Below the pieces are notes generated by a model, which searched no databases, was not told the DNA's origin, and saw only the letters and a list, made by a program, of their open reading frames with translations. Made by a program: the position numbers and the translations under genes. DNA of 64,000 bases, from assembly GCF_012489685.1 (NCBI RefSeq), contig NC_080043.1, forward strand, positions 53,962,289 through 54,026,288. Reading direction: 5' to 3'. This document shows positions 1 through 11,092 of the stretch, one piece after another (the first letter of the stretch is position 1; each line of letters starts with the position of its first letter). Origin of the DNA: Lotus japonicus (Eukaryota > Streptophyta > Magnoliopsida > Fabales > Fabaceae).

Positions 1-159
1 AACGTGGTGCAGAAGCAGAAGGCTTTGTAAATAGGGAGTAGTTAATGTGCATAGATAGGCTAGCTGACAGTAATTTTGGCCTAGAATAGGCTTTACAGGG
101 AGTGTGAGAACACATAACGTAGGTATAGTAGGGCTAGGTTCAAATTTTTTCTTTACAAT

Positions 160-346
160 ATTATGTGATCGGGCGGGTTCGGGCACCGATGGGTAGGATT
201 TTTCAAACCCGCGCCCGCCCGAGAGTAACCTTTTCAAACCGTTTTCCCCCTCTTTTAAACTCGATGACCCACCCGGACCGACCCATTTCAGTTTTGAACT
301 TCCGGTTGTGTCGGGTTTGGGTCGGTCTCGGGTCTGTGCCCACCCC
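160..346. repeat. GC-rich hAT-type MITE remnant
   Basis: A GC-rich block (repeated CGGGT/ACCCG words) lies between AT-rich DNA and the broken 3' end of the first Helitron helicase. Its right edge reads, on the minus strand, TTAGGGGTGGGCAC, which resembles the termini of plant hAT-type MITEs. In the second helicase copy (near 3503) the coding sequence continues where this block stops, so the block is an insertion or replacement. A matching left terminus was not found, so it is truncated or misassigned. Bases 1-159 to its left show nothing I can recognise. Confidence 0.35.
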
Positions 347-349
347 TAA

Positions 350-3238
350 CCATGAGTGAAGACGGGCCTCGGAAGGAAGAGTCCAACCTGAGATAGTGTT
401 GGTCCTTGGCTCTTGTTTATGGTCATAGCAAAGCATACTGCAATTAGAAACTGTCTTCTTTCGAATTTAATTGGAAATTTGGAATCAGAAGGAACCAAGT
501 CCATTCTTAAAATACATTTGTTCCCGTGATAACAGTTGCACCAATAAAATGTGCACAAGTTCGTCTACAATTAACCTGGTTCCATTGCATAAACCTGCTG
601 CTTGGTCTATATTTCTCAAAAGCATGATTGGAGTACCAACTTTCAATAAAAGTTTGTGGTTAGACATTCCTGAACTTTTAGTGTCATTCAAAAATTCAGT
701 GGTAAACCACTCGCCTTGGATTTCAGAATCCTCATCAGATCGCAAGGCAGAGTCGGAGCTCAGATATTCATGATCTGGTGCAGCCATCATCCCAAGCATG
801 TAAGTGTTTATCATTTCAACAGCCTCTAGTGTAGGGGCCAATATTGCCCTATCTTGAAAGAATTGAGGGTCTTTCATTTTGTGCACAAGGTCAGGATATG
901 CATATCTAATCAATTCCATTAATGGGTCAGGACTAATTGGGATGAGCAGATCTGGCGGGATTTGGACATCGTACTCTCCTGCTCCGGAATCTGGATGGTC
1001 GCCATTTCCAATTTTAAGAATCCAATCTGCAAAGTCTTTGATTTCTTTTGCTTCATCAGCCGTCTCAGCTGCGGTTAGGCGCATGTTCTTAGTCAATTTC
1101 ATAACTTTGCAGTGTTTCCACAACGAGGAAGAGTTTACAGTAGATTCGACGATTTCCTGTCTGCTTCCTCTAGTTATTACGGGTAGTATTTGTCTAAAAT
1201 CACCTCCAAGTATTACTACTTTTCCTCCAAAAGGCTTATGGGGGTTATCATCAATTTTCAACCACATTAAATCTCGGAGTGTAACGTCTAAAGCTTCGAA
1301 ACAATACTTTTTCAACATTGGAGTTTCATCCCATATAATAAGACTTGTTTCAAGTAGAAGCTTTGCTCGTAGACTTCCCTACTTTATATTACATGTCGAG
1401 GTCTCTGTAGCATCTAATGGAATGCAGAATTTAGAATGAGCTGTTCTGCCTCCAGGCAAGAGTAATGATGCTATGCCACTGGAAGCAACGGTAAGAACAA
1501 TTAGTCCTTTGGATCTAAGTGACGCCGATAAAGTCTTCCACACAAAAGTCTTTCCAGTTCCACCATAGCCATATAAAAAGTAGAAGCCTCCTGAGTTTGA
1601 CAATACAGATGTGACAACCCTCTCATATACATACTTTTGCTCATGTCTAAGCATACTAAGCAACTCTTCATATTGTACCTTTAATGCATCTTTGTCATAG
1701 TTTAGTTCATCAACAATAAATCTATTGTCAAATTGCAGGACTTCATCATATTCTGGAGTTGGCAAACATGGGTAATCATTTAATGACCTACCATTTCTTT
1801 GGAGAAACTTCTCAATTTCAATGATACATAAATTTTTCAAATCAGCATCTGCGATTCGTAGGCCTACAGTCGAGAATAGTGATTAACAAATTATTTTTAA
1901 CTATATCGAATATAACTTATGTTGTTCACAGATAATTCATTAATTATATTGCGCAATGTGATTTTTTAAAGTTTTGAATTTCAATTAAATTAAATCCAAG
2001 CAATAATTAAATTATTATAACAGCATTTCAAATCTTAATAATATCACTTTTAAAATTTTGTACCTGGATAATGCAATTCTTTTCTTCTATGGTGTAGAAT
2101 GCCTTCTGATAAGAGTAGCCAGCATGCTTCCCAAACATCAATAGGTTTTGAGATTGAATTCATCATCAACATTCTTACAAAGAGTTTCCTCATTTGTTCT
2201 CCGGAAGCTAAATCAGAGACTTCTTTAATTGCATCAATATATTCTTTGTCATCTGTTAGCAATCCCAATTGATCGCATGCTTCCTTAAAAGTATCATATG
2301 TTATTCCCTTCACTGTTCTGATACTTCTATATGATGTACAACCTTTTTGCATAGTTAGTAGGATTCTCATGTAATATAACTCACCGATGCCTTGAGGGAT
2401 ATACTGTAGTCTGCCAATTTTAAAACCCCTCTTTCTTGGTTTCCAGATTCTATCTTTTTGGCTAAAAAGCACTTTTGGCCCCTGATGTTTTAAGTTTGTG
2501 AAAATTCTACCCCTACTCTATTTTTGTCGATGTTTCTACCCCTCATGTTTTCAAACAGTGCATCGTCTACCCCTCATGTTTTCAAACAGTGCATCGTCTA
2601 CCCCTGACGGAGGGGTAGACAGTGCACTGTTTGAAAACATGAGGGGTAGAAACATCGACAAAAATAGATAGGGGCAGAATTTGCACAAACTTGAAACATC
2701 ATGGGCCAAAAATGCTTTTTAGCCTATCTTTTTTATGATAAACAAATCTACTGGGAAATTCAGCATATGTTAGATCCTGCCCTTCTCGGTATTTTTCATT
2801 TGCTGCAAACCAAGCCATAAACATTATGGATTTTGTACTACTCTTTTCTAGAACATCTCCAACGTCTTCGTCATCATTATAGTATACCAAATATTCATTT
2901 AGGAGATGAAAATTTAGTTTTTGCACAGACGGTCATCGTTTGTGTATGGTAAAGCCAAATGTTCTCCAAGCTGCCTCACACGGAGAAAGATAACGACAAT
3001 CATAATATTGCTTTACCTCATCCACCGGCTCTTTCGCTTGATCATCGTTGTCCTTATGTGAAATTTCAAGCATTGCTCGATCTGCGCCTTTGTTGATATA
3101 TTTGAACAAATATTTTATAGCATTGGACTTGTTACAGTACTCCACATTTATGTGAGCTTGATACCTCATAAGGAGCGTGGGAATGTAAGGCACAACATAG
3201 GTGCAATGTAGGTTATGGTGAATATAGAACGTCCACAC
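350..3238 (-). pseudogene. Helitron helicase, copy 1 (broken)
   Basis: Minus-strand remnant of the Rep-helicase of a Helitron, the rolling-circle DNA transposon. Reading from 3238 downwards: the end of the Helitron_like_N region (RYQAHINVEYC, YDCRYLSPCEAAW), a linker, then the PIF1-type helicase with Walker A (GYGGTGKT near 1556), Walker B (IIWDE near 1330), GGDFRQ (near 1200) and the C-terminal INKSQG motif (near 415). A 200-bp intron, 1864-2063, has GT/AG ends and keeps frame. The HUH nuclease is absent upstream of 3238. Damage is limited: a TGA at 2933-2935 where Trp is expected, a TAG at 1379-1381 where Gln is expected, a frameshift near 545, the MITE at 2460-2724, and loss of the last C-terminal residues at 350. 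The family call is secure; activity is excluded. Confidence 0.86.
2460..2724. mobile_element. MULE-type MITE in helicase copy 1
   Basis: A 265-bp near-complete palindrome starting GGCTAAAAAGCACTTTTGG and ending with its inverse. The 9-bp target duplication TATCTTTTT lies at 2451-2459 and 2725-2733. Arms of more than 100 bp pair almost fully. The left arm carries a 31-bp tandem duplication (around 2545-2605) that the right arm lacks. A 9-bp TSD with long TIRs points to Mutator-like mobilisation. It encodes nothing. The TSD encodes the Lys-Asp-Arg where the flanking helicase halves meet, and the two halves are in the same frame once element plus one TSD is removed. Confidence 0.93.
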
Positions 3239-3376
3239 GCTCCTGAAAATAAATTAGTTTTTATATGTATGTAATTTTTAAATTATAAATTAAATAAGTT
3301 AATCGTGTATAAGTCAACCGTGTAATAATATATAAATAGAAAAATGAAATAAATAAATGAAATTGTGTTGTATACA

Positions 3377-5255
3377 TCAAACATTTTCAAAAACTTCCTT
3401 AAAAACTACATTTACCGTACTGGTATGTTGTTTGCCCGACTCATACAATATACAAAGTTTAAGACCATTTCTTGAGCGTACTCTAAAAGAGCTACATATA
3501 ACTGACCATGAGTGAAGACATGCCTTAGAAGGAAGAGTCCAACCTGAGATAGTGTTTGTTCTTGGCTTTTGTTTATGGTCATCGCAAAGCATACTGCAAT
3601 TGGAAACTGTCTTCTTCTGAATTTAATTAGAATTTGGAATCAAAATGAACCAAATTCATTCTTGAAATGTGAACTTTGTCATTAGCATTTGTTCCCGTGA
3701 TAACATTACATCCATAAAATGTTCACCAAGTTCATCCACAATTAACCTGGTTCCATTGCATAAACCTGCTGCTTGGTATATATTTCACAAAAGCATGATT
3801 GGAGTACCAACTTCAATACTCCCTCTGTTCCTATTTATAAGAACCAAACTAACATTTCACGCCCCTTAAGAAAGTAGTTTGTAGTATTAAATTTGTTCAA
3901 ATTTATCTCAACTTTCCAAAACTACCCCAACTTATTTTTTAATATTTCTATTTATCATTAATGAGTTGCATAGTGGAAAGAAAGAGAAACCTCAATTAAA
4001 TGAGGGTATTGTTGCCAAAAAATAATTAATGCATCTTGAAATTTGACTTTGTTCTTATAAAAAGGACTAAGTTACACCCTTCATTTGGTACTCTCCTGCT
4101 CCGGAATCAGGTTGATCTCTATTTCTAATTTTAAGAATCCAATATGCAAATTCTTTGATTTCTTTTGCTTCATCAGTCGTCTCAGCCGTGGTTAGCTGCA
4201 TTTTCTTAGACAATTTCATCTTTGCAATGCTTTCACAATAATGAAGAGTTTACAATAGCTTTCACAACTTCTTGTCTGCTTCCTCTAGTTATTACAGATA
4301 GTATTGTTCTAAAATCACTTCCAAGTATTACTACTTTTCCTCCAAAAGTTTTACGTACGTTGACTTCATTTTCAACATCATTAAATCTTGGAGTGTAACG
4401 TCTAGAGCTTTCAAACAAAAAAATTTCAACATTGGAGCTTCATCCCATACAATAAGGCTTGTTTTAAGCAAAAACTTTACTCGTAGACTTCCCTACTTTA
4501 TATTACATGTTGAGGTCTCTAACATCTAATGGAATGCAAAAATTATGATGAGTTGTTCTGCCTCCAGGAAAGAGTAATGATACTCTGCCACTGGAAGAAA
4601 CATTAACCACAATTATTCCTCAGGATCTAAGTGACACGTATAAAGTGTTTCAAGCAAAAGTATTTACGGTTCCACCATAGCCATATAAAAAGTAGAAGCC
4701 TCCTGGGTTTGACAACACATATGTGACGACCCTCTTATAAACAGACTTTTGTTCAGGTGTAAGCATACTAAGCAACTCTTCATATTGAACCTTTAATGCA
4801 TCTTTTTCTTAGTTTAGTTCATCGACAATAAATCTATTGTCAAATTGTAGGTCTTCATCATATTGTGAAGATGACATGGATGAGTAATCATTTAATGACC
4901 TACAATATTTTTTTTTGAAGAAACTTACATAAAATTTTCAAATCACCATCTGCGATTCGCAGTCCTGCAGTCGAGAAGCAAGATTAACTAATGATTTTAA
5001 ACAGTATCGAATATAACTAATGTTGTTCACACACTTTGCATAATTATCATGCGCAACATGATTTTCTAAGCTTTTTAATTTCATTTAAATTAAATCCAAG
5101 CAATAATTATATTATTATAGCAACATTTCAAATCTCAATAGTATAACTTGAAAACCTACATACCTGGAATATGAAATGTTTTTCTTCTATGGCGTGGAAG
5201 GTCTTCCGATAAGAGAAGCCAACATTTGTCCCGAACATCATTAGGTTTTGAGACA
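3377..5255 (-). pseudogene. Helitron helicase, copy 2 (degenerate)
   Basis: A second, more decayed minus-strand helicase lies head-to-tail with copy 1. The extreme C-terminus missing from copy 1 is present here (3380-3600: TINKSQ-type motif, then [14 protein letters not shown] with a frame change). The PIF1 core is recognisable at 4100-4960 (GGKVVILG, a degraded Walker A region near 4670), as is the intron seen in copy 1 (about 4960-5160). The stretch matching bases 640-985 of copy 1 is missing and a truncated Stowaway MITE sits at that spot. Many frameshifts and stops. Similarity to copy 1 ends near 5255. Confidence 0.75.
3819..4076. mobile_element. Stowaway-type MITE, 3' truncated
   Basis: Starts directly after a TA (3817-3818) with CTCCCTCTGTTCCTATTTAT, a typical Stowaway (Tc1/mariner-derived) terminus. 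The right side approaches the inverse (GTTCTTATAAAAAGGAC near 4050-4068) but the final terminal bases are gone. The loss coincides with a missing 350-bp piece of helicase, so one deletion probably removed the right end of the MITE and adjacent helicase sequence. Confidence 0.7.
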
Positions 5256-5704
5256 AATAAGTAAAATTAACTACTAATATGTTATATGGTTTTTGGGTTA
5301 CTTGAATCGAGGTACTTTTAGGTAGCATTTCTTCTTTTTACTATACAAAAATAAAATTATAAAAGTATGTTATATACAAATATCAATATTTTTTAAACCC
5401 CACATAACAAATTTTTAGTATTAGACTTTCATACTCAGGCTACTTATCTTAATGATTCAAACAACAAAAAGTTTATTGCTACATTATTACAAATATGAAA
5501 TGATTTTCATGTAAAATGTTCATTTTCCGTGTAGTTTTTTATTTTACCGTGTATTTGCACTTTAGTAAAAGTAGATTATATATAAATACTAATGTTTTCT
5601 AATTTTCACATAACAATTTTCAATTATCAAATTTTTATATAAAAATTAGTGAAAAATTATGAAAAAATACTTAACTTATATTACCAATAATATTTCTTTT
5701 AGTT

Positions 5705-5912
5705 GATCTAAGGAAAGTCATGCTCACTGCTGATTGCTTTTCATTGTCCTAGTCTTTTGTCTCTTGCTTAGCTACCTCTAGTTTCTTGCAGCTGTTTTAT
5801 TATGCTTTCTTTTTTTTTTGTTTCTGTTATGAACTTTCTAAAACTCACAAGGGAGAGTTTTTGTTCCCTTGACCTTTATTTTAATCTATGATATGTTTCT
5901 CTTTTCAAAAAA
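5705..5912 (+). mobile_element. 5'-truncated LINE (L1-type) 3' end
   Basis: A 208-bp insertion flanked by a perfect 16-bp direct repeat AATATTTCTTTTAGTT (5689-5704 and 5913-5928). It ends in a short A tract. The T-rich tract followed by TTGTTCCCTTGACCTTTATT resembles plant L1 3' untranslated regions. The long variable-length TSD, A tail and absent 5' part fit target-primed reverse transcription with 5' truncation. No coding sequence remains. Confidence 0.75.
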
Positions 5913-6149
5913 AATATTTCTTTTAGTTTCATCATGAAATTAATTATTTTTAGGTAAAATATTCATTCCCATATGAGTTTTTCACTCTGTAATTTGAACA
6001 TAAATAAAATAATTTAACTTCCAGAAGCGAGGAAAGTGTAGGGACCATAAAGTATTTTCATGTAAGGTCTTACACTCAGTGAGAAATATTTAGCTTCTCA
6101 TTCTCGCAAAACATATTTCACTATTAGATTATTAAATTTTTCCCTTGGT

Positions 6150-6278
6150 TAAATTAATCAATTAGTCCTACACTTTTATTCAATATGTAATTAAGTCTTT
6201 ATAATTAAAAGACTTTTAATTAAATTATAAGGACTTAATTACAAATTGAATAAATTACATGAACCTACAGATTAACTT
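6150..6278. repeat. Foldback inverted repeat, MITE-like
   Basis: The two halves pair over roughly 40 bp with little spacer (left arm contains TTATTCAATATGTAATTAAG, right arm its inverse with a few mismatches) and pair more loosely over a further 20 bp outward. No clear TSD was found, so it may be an old foldback MITE or a simple palindrome. Confidence 0.55.
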
Positions 6279-6983
6279 ACATTTTCTATATTTACCTTGT
6301 AAAATATTCATGGTCTACTCTATAATTTATGAAAAAATCATCAAAATGGGAGATGGGTAGAAAATGTCTTTCATGCTACAATAAAATATGAAATTTTATA
6401 ATATTGAAATAAAATATGAAATTTACTTATGAAATATTTAATTTTAAAATTAATTTTAATTTTTTTTACACAAATATTAAAAGTTTGGGTTAAATTAGAT
6501 TTTGGTCCTTATATAATACGCTAAGTTTGGAAGTGGTCCCTTCTCCGGAGCAAAGTTTGAACTCAGTCCCTACTGTTTCAGAAACCCTAAAACTTTTCTT
6601 TTTATTTAACATTATTAATGTTTTACGGTTAATATTTCTATTGGTTTAGACATTTTTATGAAAAGAATAATATAAATTTTCTTTGGTCACACTAACAAAA
6701 ATTAATTTTTATTTTTCCTCTATGAGAGAGAGTAGAGAGAGAGAGTCTCTGGCTGGATGTCGCCGGCGCTGTGGCAGCGACCTCGCAGACCACCGGTAAA
6801 CAATGTCATACGGGGTAGGGAGGAAGATTATCAACAATGGCGGCGCTACAGCCCTACCTGGGGATCTGGATGAGTATCACAACAACATTTTGGCCAAGTG
6901 CATCAAGGAGGTTAACGCGCAGGCCAATGGCAACAGAACAGAGTTCGCCGAATAAATGTAAAAGAAGGATCCCGGTGTGATAG

Positions 6984-9279
6984 ATCAGAGAGGAACCAAG
7001 GCAGCAACCAAGGTATGGTCAAAGGGATACACCAAGATTTGCACCACTTGAGGAAAGAACCAGACAACAGCAGCAGGAAGTTCGTACTCAGCCAAGGAAC
7101 AAGAAACCAAAAGGATCTAAACAACAGAAGGAGTATTTATCGGTTTTTGTGGATGGTTTGGGAGATAGGATGACAATACAGAAATTAAGAGCAATCTTTG
7201 ACAAGGCAGGGTGTTTAAGGGATGTTTTCATTCAACAGAAAAAGAAATACCACCGTCGTTTCCGCTTTGGATTCCTGCGCTTTAACAAAGATGATGAGGC
7301 ATGGACGACGATTCGTATGTTCCATGGCATGCGTTTGGATGGAAATTATTTGGTGGTTCAGAAAGTGAATATTCAGCGGCCATCACGGTCTTTTGTGGTT
7401 CCGTCACTAGGGAAAAATAAATTTGATATCTAGGGCAAGATATGGAAACCAAAAGTATAACAGCAGAAGAAAGAGCAAGGACCACCACAAGATATTAAAG
7501 AGAAGGCTGGTGAGGCGCAAGGTGCTGTAGTTCAATATGAAAAATACCAATTGCGTCTTCCTGGGTCTGATGTGGATGGAGAATGGATCCAGAGATGTGC
7601 TAGGGCACGTACTCTATTGTCAATGCAAGTGGAAGTCTTACAGGAACAATTCCGACAGATTGGCTTGTTAAATTTTCGCTTAATTCCACTGGGTGCAGAT
7701 GAGGTGATTTTGGAGTTTGAAACTAAGAAGGACATGGAGAAACTATTGCAGAATGCAGTTTTTTTTTAGAACAGAAATTGTATGATGTTAAGCCTTGTAC
7801 TATGTTCTCTTTCGGTGCGGCACAACTTGTTTGGGTTCGTCTGTGGCAGGTTCCGTTAGGTTTGGGGACTGAATCTTTTTTCACTTCCGTTGGAAATAGG
7901 CTAGGGGCTTATGTTATGTCTGATTCTACAACCTTGTTGCGACATAGAGCTGATTTTGCTCGTATCTTGGTTCGTATGCATCATCCTATTATGCACTCTT
8001 TTACCATGGTTGTTGATGTTGGCGGAACGACGTGCGTGGTGCTGGTTGAGAAGGATCCGAAAGCATACGACTATGGAACCGTAGAGGTCATGCCATCAAC
8101 GCCGATTGAAATTTATAAGTCAGATGATGATGACAGCTATGATGACGAAAGTATGGGGGAAGAAGGTGGAGAAGATAAAGTGGGACTGTCCGGTGCATTG
8201 TTCTCTCACAAAAAAGATTATGAATCAGCTGTTGACGTTGTATCGGATGACGAAGATGAGGCATACAGGGATGGTGTAGCGGAGGGACTACAAGCCTGTG
8301 ACGAACTAGAGTTTGAAAACACGCTGCTTCATGTGCGCACGGTAGTTTCGTAGGGGGTTATCTTGCCGGCGGCGGAGGAGGAGGTGACGACGGTTAAGGG
8401 TTTGCTCAGGCCGCCATCAAGGGTGGTCGATGTGGGGACCGTTTCAAAGCCAAACGACACAACAAAAATTCAAATGTTGGAAACCATGAACGTAAGAGAG
8501 GAATGTAAGGAGCAGTTACAGGTACTTATTAATTTTGGCTATACGATAGAGGAGATAAAGGAGTGGAGGAATAATTTAAAAGATGAAGATATCTTGTTAA
8601 ATGGGAAACAAATCATAGATAAAAAATTCAAAATCAAGGGCAAGGATTTTCTGTTATGGGCTACTCATTTAATACTCAAGATTTGAATCAAAAATCAATG
8701 ATTTGTTGGCCTTTAAAATCATTCAACTGGGACCTGCGTGGTAAAAATCAAATTAATGGGGCTGGGGCATGTTTGTCTTTCATGAAATCTCAACAAAACA
8801 GCTTATTTGAGGTCGTAACAGCTTCTGGAACTTCACCAACTTCTGCGGTTTGAGGCATCACAGACATCTTTGTACGCACATCTCCTCACCAAATAATCAG
8901 GCAGCGTTCGTTCTCTCCTGATACTATGCGCCTAGCTTCTTCGCCAGAGACGCCACATCCAACCTGCTTCCCTCTCACGTGTTACCCTGGTTCTGATGCG
9001 TTTGAAACTCCTGTGATTCCAGAAGAGAAGAAATCACCGAACACAAATTCTTCCAAGAAGAGCTCTCAGCGGGGACGTCCCAAGGGAAGTAAAAAAAAAC
9101 TGAAACCTCTTCCAGTGGATTTTTTAGAGCCTGTTCAAGGGGAAGATGGGGTGACAACTAGAGCTCAAAGAACTTGGCTACTTGGCAAACAACTGGGTTT
9201 GAAACCGCGAGGGTCGGAGGCGTTGATGCTTCGTGGTTTAGAAGCACAAATCCGTCAAAATCATCCCCATCTCAATTAA
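6984..9279 (+). pseudogene. LINE ORF1: RRM plus DUF4283-like protein
   Basis: Nucleic-acid-binding ORF1 of the LINE, expected to coat element RNA. An RRM is clear at about 7130-7370 (RNP2 VFVDGL, RNP1 RFGFLRF). A DUF4283-like region follows (7590-8090: AQLVWVRLWQVPLG), then an acidic linker (8120-8270) and a basic tail with an AT-hook-like RGRPKGSKKK (9085-9115). The frame is open back to a stop at 6981 without an obvious start before the Met at 7149. Breaks: TAG at 7431-7433 and another stop near 7458, a frameshift in a T tract near 7758-7766, a stop at 8351-8353, and further shifts before 8926. It ends just before ORF2. Confidence 0.72.
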
Positions 9280-9280
9280 T

Positions 9281-9847
9281 ATGTCTGGACCTTCGTTAAC
9301 ATGGAACGTCCGCGGGCTAGGAGGTTCAACAAAGCGCGAGGCAGTGAAAAAATCAGTGATGCAATTGAAACTAGAACTTTTGTTGTTACAGGAAACCAAA
9401 CTGAATGAGCAACAACAATGTACAATAGCTTTGTGGACTCAAAGTTTGAATATGCAACATGTTGAGTCTTATTCTGTGGGATCGGCAGGTGGTCTGATGT
9501 GTTTGTGGCGGGAGAGCTCTATACAGGTTCTGTCAGCGGCTATAGAAACATGGTTTATTCTTTTGACTGTGAAAATTCCGAATCATGATCATACAGTACT
9601 AGTTGGAAATATTTATGGTCCTCACTCAGAGGTCGATCGCAGACTTTGTTTTGAAGTCTTTAAGCATCGTGTTGGGCGCCATGGCGGCTTGTTTGTGCAG
9701 GATAGCAACTTACTGGACATGCCATTGAACAACGAAGAATTCACTTGGTTTTCAAGCCGTAATGATGGCTTATGGAGTCGTCTTGATCACTGGTTGGTGT
9801 CTGATGAGGCTCCTGTCACCTTCTTGCTGTTACTGGCGCTGCTGTAG
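9281..9847 (+). pseudogene. LINE ORF2 endonuclease fragment
   Basis: N-terminal endonuclease (exonuclease-endonuclease-phosphatase fold) that would nick target DNA to prime reverse transcription. Visible motifs: WNVRGLG (residues about 8-14), QETK with the catalytic Glu (about 37-40), GNIYGP (about 110), and at the end FTW and SRLDHWLVS. Between about residues 131 and 139 the sequence jumps from the RHGG region straight to a later block, so the conserved GDFN segment that supplies catalytic Asp/Asn is deleted. The frame then runs into Leu-rich translation of the GCTG repeat and stops. Not functional. Confidence 0.78.
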
Positions 9848-10060
9848 CTGCTATTGTTGGACGTTGCTGCTGCTGTTTTGTGTTTGTTGCTGTTTTGCTG
9901 TCATGCTCCTATCACCTCCTTGCTGTTACTAGCGCTGTTGTGCTGCTGTTGCATTTGTGCTGTTGCTGTTAGGCTGGGTTGCTGTTACTGATTTGCTGCG
10001 GAATTGCTGTATGCTGCTGTTGCTGTTAGGCTGTGATGCTGTTGCAGCGGATTTCCTGCA
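9820..10060 (+). repeat. GCTGTT-rich imperfect repeat
   Basis: About 240 bp dominated by GCTG/TTGCTGTT words. A roughly 95-bp unit recurs imperfectly: CACCTTCTTGCTGTTACTGG near 9818 and CACCTCCTTGCTGTTACTAG near 9911. It starts exactly where LINE homology is lost. It could be an expanded part of the LINE 3' untranslated region or foreign sequence at a deletion joint. Confidence 0.65.
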
Positions 10061-10363
10061 ATTCTAGACTACTTTTCACGTTGCTGTTTGGAGCTGTTGG
10101 TTGAAATATGTTGTTGTTGGACCACGAAATTGCTTGGGGTTTCCAAACTGTTTGGGTCATTTTAATATCTAGTTAGCAATTAAATTAGAACTTTGCTTCT
10201 TTGTTCAGATGCAGATTGACTTTCCCATGGTGGTGGTACTCTTTTTCCTTGTTAGGTTTTTATCCCACTGAGTTTTTCCTAACAAGGTTTTAATGAGGCC
10301 CCTTCATGGGATACGTTAGAGGCCTTCCTGTGGGTTGGTGGTGGGTTTTGTGCACTTTTCAGT

Positions 10364-10629
10364 TGTTAGAAGTCCCACATTGGCTAGAGATAAGGCCAAT
10401 CAAGTGTTTATAAGGGTTGTGCAAACCTCAACTCTTGAGCTAGCTTTTGTGGTTGAGTATAGGCCTCCCAATTTCTAATATGGTATTAGAGCCTATCCTA
10501 GATCCATTTGTTGTGGAGACCACCCATATTTGGGCCACCCGTTGTTGATCCCACGTTTCAGTCTGTTCAATCCTGGACGTGAGGGGGTGTGTTAGAAGTC
10601 CCACATTGGCGGCCTCTCAATTTCTAATA
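10364..10629 (+). mobile_element. TRIM (miniature LTR retrotransposon)
   Basis: A 266-bp element bounded by the 5-bp TSD TCAGT (10359-10363 and 10630-10634). The 5' LTR is 10364-10480 (117 bp, TGTTAGAAGTCCCACATTGG ... AATTTCTAATA). It is followed directly by a primer-binding site TGGTATTAGAGCC (10481-10493), one mismatch from the initiator-Met-tRNA site. A purine tract (GTGAGGGGG, about 10579-10587) precedes the 3' LTR at 10590-10629. The 3' LTR is only 40 bp: it keeps the first 20 and last 20 or so bases and lacks the middle 77. LTRs run TG...TA. No coding capacity, as normal for TRIMs. Confidence 0.9.
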
Positions 10630-10745
10630 TCAGTGTTGCACTTTGGTCACTTTTCCTTGATCAGATTGTACTCTACTCTAGTCTTGAGCTGCATTTTGGT
10701 TCAAGCTGTTATTATAATAATATTCATTTCGTTTTTAAATTTTTT

Positions 10746-11092
10746 TTTCCTCTTTTTTCCATAGCAATATATTTTTCGGTAGGCTTAGCTTATTCAAATA
10801 ATTTGATTTCAAAATTTCTGAAATAATGTTTGTCTTAAAAAGTTGACAGAATGATATTTAAAGTTGGAATAAAATAATTGTAAAATTATAAACTAATTTT
10901 AAATTATTAAATAATTTAAAGAAAGAAGCTAAAACAAATGCACTCTTATTCTAGTAGTAAACAACACAGTAGGATATTAAGAAAATTTGATATAGTAGTT
11001 ACAGAATCTCTCAATTAGTTTTCAAATTCAAATTTAAATTTTGAAAGTTATAATCAATTCAAGAAAGGTGATTTTAATTTGATTTTAAAATA
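10746..11092. other. AT-rich spacer without genes
   Basis: AT-rich sequence between the LINE and the nested MITE. No coding potential, repeat or element terminus recognised. Confidence 0.6.

Larger units (their letters stand above)
5256..6719. other. AT-rich stretch without genes
   Basis: Strongly AT-rich DNA. I see no credible coding region here beyond the LINE tail (5705-5912) and the foldback repeat (6150-6278) listed separately. Near 6487 a word close to legume MITE termini (GGTTAAATTAGATTTTGGTC) occurs without a partner end. Confidence 0.6.
6720..10745 (+). mobile_element. LINE retrotransposon, internally deleted
   Basis: Plus-strand non-LTR element with two coding blocks in the usual order: an RNA-binding ORF1 (6984-9279) and, two bases later, the start of ORF2 with an apurinic-type endonuclease (9281-9847). 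Everything after the endonuclease (reverse transcriptase, RNase H, zinc knuckle) is missing. It is replaced by GCTGTT-rich sequence and a 3' region containing the phrase around 10255-10305 (CCACTGAGTTTTTCCTAACA, then AAGGTTTTAATGAGGC) that I associate with plant LINE 3' ends. A TRIM sits at 10364-10629. Outer borders are approximate; a shared TTTTTCCTCT near 6713 and 10745 is a weak TSD candidate. Confidence 0.68.

Noticed and set aside
6487..6520. Possible MITE terminus GGTTAAATTAGATTTTGGTC
   Set aside because: It resembles a common legume MITE end, but no inverted partner or TSD was found on either side of the LINE.
6711..10754. TTTTTCCTCT on both sides of the LINE as a TSD
   Set aside because: It is short, low-complexity and next to T tracts; the element has no A tail there. 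Noted as weak only.
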